NCBI RefSeq assembly: GCF_022539505.1
Contig: NC_061514.1
Coordinates: 43,416,179 to 43,480,178, forward strand
DNA length: 64,000 nucleotides
Direction of reading: 5' to 3'
Source of the DNA: Lolium rigidum
Taxonomy: Eukaryota > Streptophyta > Magnoliopsida > Poales > Poaceae
A program made the position numbers and the translations under genes. The notes beneath the pieces are model-generated. The model searched no databases, was not told where the DNA came from, and was given only the letters and a program-made list of their open reading frames with translations. How positions within the stretch are numbered: position 1 is the first letter of the stretch; each line of letters starts with the position of its first letter. Of this stretch, positions 57,674 through 64,000 are shown piece after piece.

Positions 57674-58836
57674 TGTTATCACCAGAATTTGACCGGATCA
57701 GAGGTGGGCCGCGATTGAAGATGGGCTTGAAGAATATACATGGAAGAAATACATGAATCGGCCTTGTATACAAAGTTTGGGCTAGTTTGCCCGTGTATCT
57801 GTACCATAGTAGGATACGTGTCGGTTAGATAGAGTTTGGGCTCGTGCCCGGTTGGGATTATTCCCACGTTAGAAAGTCTACGGACTATAAATATGTATCT
57901 ACGGTTTATGGAATAAACAACAATCACGTTCACCACAAACCAATCTAGGCGCATCGCCAACTCCCTTGTCTCGAGGGTTTCTTCCGGTAAGCATCATGCT
58001 GCCTAGATCGCATCTTGCGATCTAGGCGAGTACACGTTTATTCGTTGTTCATGCGTTGCTCGTATCGAAGCCTTTTTGATGGCGAGCAACGTAGTTATCA
58101 TATATGTGTTAGGGTTAGCATTGTTCATCGTATCATATGCTGTCGTCGTGCAACCCTTAGACGTCTAGCCGTCCTTACACCTATCTTAGGTGTAAGGGCG
58201 GCACCCCGCTTGATCATTATTTAGTAGATCTGATCCGTTATGATTGCTCCTTGTTCTTCAAGGATTAGTTTAATATCTGCATGGTTAGGCCTTACAAACG
58301 GGTTGAAGGATCCAGTGGCGCATATGGTGTAGTTTGCTAGCCCTAGACAGGATGTTCCGAGGATCAACTTCGTGTTGGTTTTTAGGCCTTGTCTAGGGTC
58401 GGTTTACGATCACCGTACGTGGCCGCCAGGCTCAATCACGAGTAGGATGTTCCGATTATGCGGTGAAAACCCTAAATCGTAGTAGGTCGTTTTAGCTTTA
58501 TTTTGATCAAGCAGGACCACCATTTTATCGTACACCTCGTACGCATCATGGGTGGATCGGCTCCTTGAGCCGATTCACGAGACAACCCGAGAGCCGATCG
58601 AGGCTCGTATTTAATGTTTACGTGTATGCCATGCAGGAAACTAAGCGAGGCACATCCAACACCTTCCTGACCGGGTATAGGTCAGGTGGCACGCCCTTGC
58701 ATCAGCATCGGACGTGCGTGCCGAGTCTTTGCGGGCCGTCGCTCGGAGGGACCAGGGGCCAGCCCGCGAGTCCCGGGAGCCTCCCGGCTCTACGATGTTG
58801 CCGTCGCTGCTCGCCGGTGGGTTTCTGACCGCAACA
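57674..58836 (+). repeat. 3' LTR of the non-autonomous Gypsy element
   Basis: 1163 bp, matching 51038-52214. It lacks the 15-bp tandem duplication seen in the 5' copy. All three hairpins are conserved. Confidence 0.95.
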
Positions 58837-58841
58837 ACTGC

Positions 58842-59678
58842 ATGCTTTATTGTTTATTGTTTATTTTAGGTTCGTTGTTGTAATATGGTCTATATCTAAG
58901 TAGCATAATCAACTAGCTAATTCAAGCTAGTGCACTGATACGAAAGTTATTTTTGTTGCTTCCTCCATATATTTTAGAGTACATATAGACTTCGTTCTAA
59001 GAAAAATTATGTGCCTTTTGACCAAACTTGTAAATTGGTCCAATTTTGTAAAGTTTGAGTTATGATGGAATTTGTATGCCATGTTGTAGGAATGAGTATC
59101 ACCCCCTAGGTAGGGTACTCCTATGCCTATTAAGTGCCTATGTGGATAAAGTCAAGAAAATACAAGTCGAGACCAAGCAATAAGTACCCCTAATGAGGGC
59201 ACAATCAACAAGCCAAAGATCAAGACAAGAAATAAAGGACAAAGTTAAAGATGAAGCCCATGTAACTAGAGGCCCAGGTGCATCCCTATATGGGCTAGTC
59301 CCCTATGAACCATGGCCCATATACTCTCGCATCCATATCACTCATGGACTATGGACCAATCTTTACCTTTGTTCCCCTCCTACCTACCACCAAGAAGGGT
59401 AACCTTGGTCTTTTGAAGGACCCCTTCCATATATAACCCCAAGGGAGAGGGGGTAGAAGGGCATCTCATTCATTCACCTCATACTCAATGCAAGAAATGC
59501 AGAGGGCTAGAGCTTCAAGCCATGTTCGAGGAGTCCTAATCTTAGGTCGCCTTGCTCGATTCTGATCAACGTTGTGTGGAATCTTGACTTCGACCGTGGG
59601 AAGCTTTTCGGCCCAGAGTCCATGATCAAACCCTTTGACGCTCTCCTAGAGAACGATTCAACCTTGTGAATAGTGTGC
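58842..59678. other. Repeat-like intergenic sequence, no gene
   Basis: A TATA-like TATATAACCCCAAGG at 59431, preceded by a TGTAGGAATGAGTATCACC start near 59085, gives an LTR-like look. I could not find the matching end or internal domains. Confidence 0.35.
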
Positions 59679-61416
59679 CACTACTATGTTTGACCAAGTT
59701 TTGAACCATCCCCTAGACATACCAATGGCAATGGCGCACCATGTATAGATGTGTCACTTCTATTTAAGGTAGCAATGGTGAACCTAGATATGGTGTGCCA
59801 TTTGGTACGTCTAGGGGGTGGCTGGAGATCGATGTTGGGCACCACTTAGTAGTGGCACACTACCCAACATTCCGAACACCACCACCCCCTCCCCCCATGG
59901 ATCGCCTTTTAAGTTTCCGAAAAATAAATGAAAATGTTAGAAAATTTTAAAAAAATCCTTCGAGATGACCATGTGTTATGTCATCTAGTTTTAATGAAAA
60001 TGAACAAACATGAATTTCGTTTTTTGCAAGATGGTGCCATGTATCGGTAAAACGATTTTCTGGTTGCATACAACCTCCGGTGAAAACATTTTTATATGAA
60101 AATGTGTTTATGGATTTTTTTTTCATTTGAATAGCCAATTTTTAGATTCCCCAAAATATAAAGGAAACATGAGTTTTTTCAGGTTTTAGTTTTCACGCAA
60201 AAAATAATTTTAAAAAAAGTTAGCACTGGCGCACTATGCCTTGTGGTGCGCCACTGCTAGTCTTCCCGCCTACGAATTTCCAAATGGCTCACACCCACTA
60301 TCCTTATCCCTTCTCAACCACCCACCTGCCTCCTCCCTCCACCATCCTCTCCTTTGTTTCTTCTTCTCCTCCTCCTCCTCCTCCTCCTCCTCATCCACCT
60401 CTCCTCCTTCCTCTCTAGACGGCTCTCCTCCTCTTTTCTCCATCGGGCCACCACCTCCCTCCTCCTCCTCCTCATCATCATCATCCTCCTTTCTCCATCC
60501 GGCCACCACCTCCCTCATCCTCCATATGGCCTCATCTTCCTTTCTCCATTCGTCCACCACCTCCTACTTCATCTTCTCCTTCTCCGGCCACCGACCCTTC
60601 CTCCTCCATTAGGCCACCGACCCCTCCTTCCTCCTCCCACTCTTCTACCCCATCCTCTTCTCTCCTCTTCCCACAGACAGCGCCAACGCCAATTGACGGG
60701 GGTTAACCTCGGCAATGCCCATGAGTATGGAATTTGGTTTTTAGGAAAGAGAGAGAGCTGGTGGTTAAAAAGACTTGTCACACAAACTAGGTATCCGACG
60801 AAAAATGGATTGGAGGCTAAACAAGCCGAGATTGTATTGGAATTAGGTTTGCAACAATTTGTGGTGTTATAAGTATTTCAATGCCCTCCTCGGTGGCTCC
60901 TCCTAGCCGTTATATAGTGGGATAGGTCTCGAGTCCATCCCCGGGTCGGTTACAATGACGGATGTCGGTTTACCCGATTTGGCTAATACTTGCCTAATTT
61001 CATCTAGGTTCTAGTCTTGCACTCTTCTTGAGCTTCATGGGCTTCATACGACCCTTCTTGGATCCGCACCGGGGCTGATAATATTGAGTACCCAATATGG
61101 TATACCCATGTCACTCCTCCATCCTCCAACATCTCCCATGGTCCATCTAATCCGGAGAATAAAAACAAGCAAAAAAAAGGCTAGATAAATGGGACAAATA
61201 ATTCAGAAAAGGAGCAAAATAAAATAAGCAAAAAGATCTAGATCCATATCCAAATTTCAAAATTGCAGTGGCGGACCAATTTTAGTACCAGTGGCGCACC
61301 ATGGGGGCATAACAGTGGCACATTTAAGGGTTAGCAGCGTGCTAGTAGTGATGCACCATGGTGCGCTACTGCTAAGGAAACTAGGTGTGCCACTGCTAAG
61401 GTTGTTTCTAGTAGTG
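59679..61416. mobile_element. CACTA-like transposon remnant
   Basis: It begins CACTACTATG (59679) and ends TTTCTAGTAGTG (61416), so both ends carry the CACTA(C/G)TA terminal signature. Sub-terminal copies of AGTGGCGCACC/GGTGCGCCACT-type words occur at 59730-59860, 60220-60260 and 61265-61400. This is typical of CACTA sub-terminal repeats. The 3-bp flanks do not match (TGC versus ATA), and no transposase is seen, so the borders are provisional. A GC-rich CTC microsatellite fills the middle. Confidence 0.5.
60357..60500. repeat. (CTC/TCC)n and (ATC)n microsatellite
   Basis: The long triplet tract CTCCTCCTCC at 60367-60400 and near 60455-60485 generates Leu/Ser/Pro-rich frames on every phase. 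These are not treated as genes. Confidence 0.85.
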
Positions 61417-62047
61417 ATAGGGTACAACGACCTTCGCTATAAGGCCCGTACACACCCCCTGTTATTTGCTTTATTTACGCTACTTAACCATGCCACTCTT
61501 GACCTTCGCTATAAGGCCGACGTGCGCGACTGCTCGTTGGCTTACTGGTGTTACAGATCTTCTTCGCCGGCTTACTTTCTCAACAAGCTCGGTGATTTCA
61601 GCAACACCATGACCGACCTCTACAACGAAGCTGCGGTGGCGACCTTTCCGGTTGCAATAAAATCGTGCTCACCATCCCCTATTTTGCACTAGTTCTTGTT
61701 TCATAGGGAGATCTGGGATGTACTCAGTTTTATGGATGTGGTGAAGTTTGCTAGTGTTCGTGTCACGTTGCTTTTAGTAATTAAACTCACTCAGAATAAC
61801 CTAACACCCTATATATTTTTTGAATAGATAAATTATACTCCACTAATTCTTTAAATTCTAGTGCACTATTTTTTTTATCAAGTAGTAGAAAACGAAGCCA
61901 GGAATCAGAATGGCATGGAGGTGCAGCGAGAACAGGTATATACATCCGTCTTGTTCCACGCGACACTATAATTTTTGGCTTCCGATCAGAAGGACACGCA
62001 GGCAGGGCCATCATAGAACGAGTCAGGTGACTGTCAGCATGGAGCCA
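61417..62047. other. Intergenic sequence, no gene recognised
   Basis: It contains a short direct repeat GACCTTCGCTATAAGGCC (61429 and 61500). The open frame at 61291-61692 straddles the CACTA end and lacks domains. Confidence 0.4.
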
Positions 62048-62179
62048 TATATATATAGGAAGAAAACGCAAGCACAGAAAAACACTATAAACAAAATGGC
62101 CTCGCGCCGGTGCTTCGACGTCTGTTGGAACAGTACGCATCCCGACGACGCGCTATCGACAGGTACAGAAGAGAAGTGA
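62048..62179 (+). promoter_or_regulatory. Candidate plus-strand promoter with short ORF
   Basis: A TATA run (CATATATATATAGG, 62047-62060) lies ~36 bp before an A-rich leader and the well-placed start AACAAAATGGC (ATG 62096). The frame encodes 27 residues (MASRRCFDVCWNSTH...) and stops at 62179. A GTACAG donor-like site follows CGACAG at 62161. I could not find a downstream exon that keeps the frame open, so this may be a gene relic or a non-coding transcript start. Confidence 0.3.
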
Positions 62180-62998
62180 AGGCATACCTACCCCCTTCGT
62201 CGTCGCGAGACGAACAAGAACACATGAGAATTCAGAAACCTTTTACACTGGTAACATGCTCTGTGCCGTTTACTTCAGCCCAACTTAATTTTTAGCCCTT
62301 TTTCTCACCCTCAGTAGTCATGGCATCCAATGATCCAAGTATTTTTTTTTTCTTTGAAAAAGCATGGCATCCAAGTTCCAATGCTAGACTAGAGTACACT
62401 GTTGAGGCATTGACACAGTGGCGCGCACGAATGGTGGCGTACGCATGCATGACAAGTTTGACATTCTGACGACAAACATCATAACGGTGGATGCCTCCGT
62501 AACTCCGTTGAGTGAGAAATAAGTTAAACCCGGCCGGCGGGCGCGGCGCTCGTCATTGCAGCGCGCGGCGAGCTAACCGTCGACGCAGGTGCACGGCCGG
62601 CGGGCGCTTCGCGCGCGCTGATCTGCCCCACGCCGAGACTGCAGAGCCAGAGGCCAGCACGGCGGGCAGGATGGCTCCGGCCGTGCAGGTAACACGCCCA
62701 TGTGCACGCACCACAGTTGACGCTGCCATCCGCGCGCGCCATCACGTCGCCTCGCCGGACGGAGAGCGACGGCGCGCCGCGCGCGATAGCAACGGCGGGT
62801 GCCAGGTCTGGCTATCACAGGTTATGCATGCATGCAAGCACGATGGATCGCCACCATCGTACGGGTCGCGGCCATGCCACTCTTCACGTACTACGCACCT
62901 GGCGACAACGTTAACCACCAGACAGGCCGGCCCGCCTAAGTAACCAGGGGACATGCATGCACGGAAGTGATGCCGTGTCTCTCACTGAACAAATCATA
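62180..62998. other. GC-rich patch without recognisable gene
   Basis: 62520-62940 is rich in CGGCGGGCGC words and opens frames of 60-140 codons on both strands at once. None has a recognisable domain. Confidence 0.4.
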
Positions 62999-63246
62999 CT
63001 CCCTCAAAGTCAAGTTTTTAAAAGTTTGACCAAACATTTATCAAAAGATATCGACATCCATAATTGCACATGTATATAATATAAAAATACATTTCAAGAT
63101 GATTCAAATAGTATTTTTTTTGAGAGCAACCACATATTTATTTTTATATTTTAGATATTAATAGTTTTTTCTAAATTTTCAGTTAAAATTTGTTAAGTTT
63201 GACATTGACTAAACCTAGAATGTGGCGTAATTGTGAACGAATGGAG
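62999..63246. mobile_element. Stowaway-like MITE
   Basis: TA duplications at 62997-62998 and 63247-63248 flank CTCCCTCAAAGTCAAGTTTT and, inverted, CTCCATTCGTTCACAATTAC. Interior is AT-rich with AGTTTGACCAAA/TTTGACATTGAC words. About 248 bp. Confidence 0.65.
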
Positions 63247-63248
63247 TA

Positions 63249-64000
63249 ACCAATCCCGCAAAATCAGTAGACTATATTAAGTGAAAGACACTACGTTATT
63301 AGTGAAACGAGGCCTTGCAGAGACATTCTTACAACGCAAAGAAATAAAAGGTGCCCTTGCGCCACGAGCAAAGCTTGATGTCGCCTCTCCGCCTCCAGTG
63401 TAGCAAAGCTCATACCAGAGAATGTTTTTTAAAAATTCAGGAGTGTGTAGAAGCAGCAGTCAGAAAGTCGTCGACAACAACCATGGTAATCCAAACTCTA
63501 GCTAGACGAAGATGGGGAAACAAAACTCACAAGTTCTCCAAAGGAGCCATACCAGGTTGGGCTTCATCAGGCGGAGGCGGAACTTGAGGACAGCAATACG
63601 TTGTGACATCATCCCCTCTACAGGTTGTCGTTCGCCGTAGTCAGACGCTTATCACGCAAAGCTTAATGCCCAATGATTGCCTCTAAACTCCAACCAGTCG
63701 ACACTCCTTCAGGGACGAATATCGATCTGGAACGAACTGAAGGACCTTTAATCTCTTCACCCTCAAATCCCATTAGCCGCCGAAGACGAGGAACTCTTAG
63801 ACCCTACGGGCAGCGATCCGAGGTTTTCCCACCCTCCGGCCGCCATATAGCGGCCGGCGGGCATGCGCGACCAAGGGGAGAGCTATCACCTCCCGTGGAT
63901 TCACAGTCCATTAATCTATCTATCCCTCATGGCCACATACAGTATGTAATCGGTCGATCTCACATTGTACAGTATATGAAGCTCATTTCCTCGATAAAAT
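63249..64000. other. Terminal segment, no gene recognised
   Basis: Moderately GC-rich, with a GGCCGCCATATAGCGGCCGGC palindrome-like stretch near 63838. It may belong to a repeat that continues beyond the window. Confidence 0.35.

Larger units (their letters stand above)
51033..58841 (+). mobile_element. Complete non-autonomous Gypsy retrotransposon with antisense ORF
   Basis: LTRs at 51038-52214 and 57674-58836 begin TGTTATCACC and end ACCGCAACA. Perfect ACTGC duplications flank the element at 51033-51037 and 58837-58841. It is 7.8 kb, plus strand. Coding content is gag and protease only. About 2.1 kb of mostly non-coding sequence follows, then an antisense ORF and the purine tract. Reverse transcriptase, RNase H and integrase are absent, so it needs a partner element for movement. 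LTRs differ by roughly 2.4% by eye. The layout recalls Tat-lineage elements such as Grande and RIRE2, which also carry antisense ORFs, but the family was not searched. Confidence 0.95.

Noticed and set aside
59085..59680. Possible LTR with TG start and TATA (59431)
   Set aside because: No matching terminus, target duplication or internal retroelement sequence found.
60241..60872. Ser/Pro/Leu-rich frames on both strands, up to 172 codons
   Set aside because: Produced by a CTC/TCC microsatellite.
62512..62943. 143-codon plus frame and several minus frames in a GC-rich patch
   Set aside because: Open on many phases at once with no domain, and no splice link to the promoter-like site at 62.05 kb could be made.
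1..64000. tRNA, rRNA, CRISPR, riboswitch and bacterial-type operon features
   Set aside because: None seen. Spliced genes, MITEs and plant LTR elements make this a plant nuclear sequence. The only tRNA-related matches are primer binding sites of retroelements.

Overview
The window is a gene-poor stretch of a large grass genome, probably Pooideae and most likely Triticeae or a close relative. The retrotransposon types point there: a nested Athila/Sabrina-like Gypsy element, a BARE/Angela/Maximus-like Copia element, Stowaway and Tourist MITEs, and GC-rich grass coding exons. The family names are recalled from general knowledge and were not searched. Only three host genes can be supported, all on the minus strand.

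Layout. 1-444 is the 3' end of a Gypsy LTR. 475-2303 is a terminal-inverted-repeat element carrying a retroviral-protease-like fragment. 2909-21487 is one complete minus-strand Athila-lineage Gypsy element with a 5-bp target duplication (GAAAC). It carries gag, protease and an ATHILA-type ORF but no RT/RNase H/integrase. A complete minus-strand Copia element (6804-15579, target duplication GAAGC) sits inside its ATHILA-type ORF. The Copia LTRs differ by about 1.3% by eye and the Athila LTRs by about 3%, which agrees with the nesting order.

21937-31603 is a two-exon pectinesterase gene (553 aa, pectinesterase-inhibitor prodomain plus catalytic domain) with an 8-kb intron full of repeats. 31.7-36.1 kb holds MITEs and dispersed hairpin repeats. 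36181-36786 is a single-exon SAM-domain gene. 37.4-43.5 kb is degenerate LINE, LTR and unclassified repeat. 44734-49609 is an eight-exon gene for a plant-specific multi-pass membrane protein (530 aa, all splice phases consistent), with a degenerate LINE in intron 3 in the opposite orientation.

51033-58841 is a complete plus-strand Gypsy element (target duplication ACTGC) with gag-protease only, a long non-coding 3' part with many GCCGAT/ATCGGC hexamers, an antisense acidic 189-codon ORF, and three perfect triloop hairpins in each LTR. From 58.8 kb to the end the sequence is mostly CACTA-like and MITE remnants, microsatellite, and a candidate promoter near 62.05 kb.

The host genes look functionally unrelated: cell-wall pectin modification, a SAM-domain adaptor-type protein, and a membrane protein. 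What organises the window is layered transposon insertion around them. The most unusual material is the non-autonomous Gypsy element at 51-59 kb.
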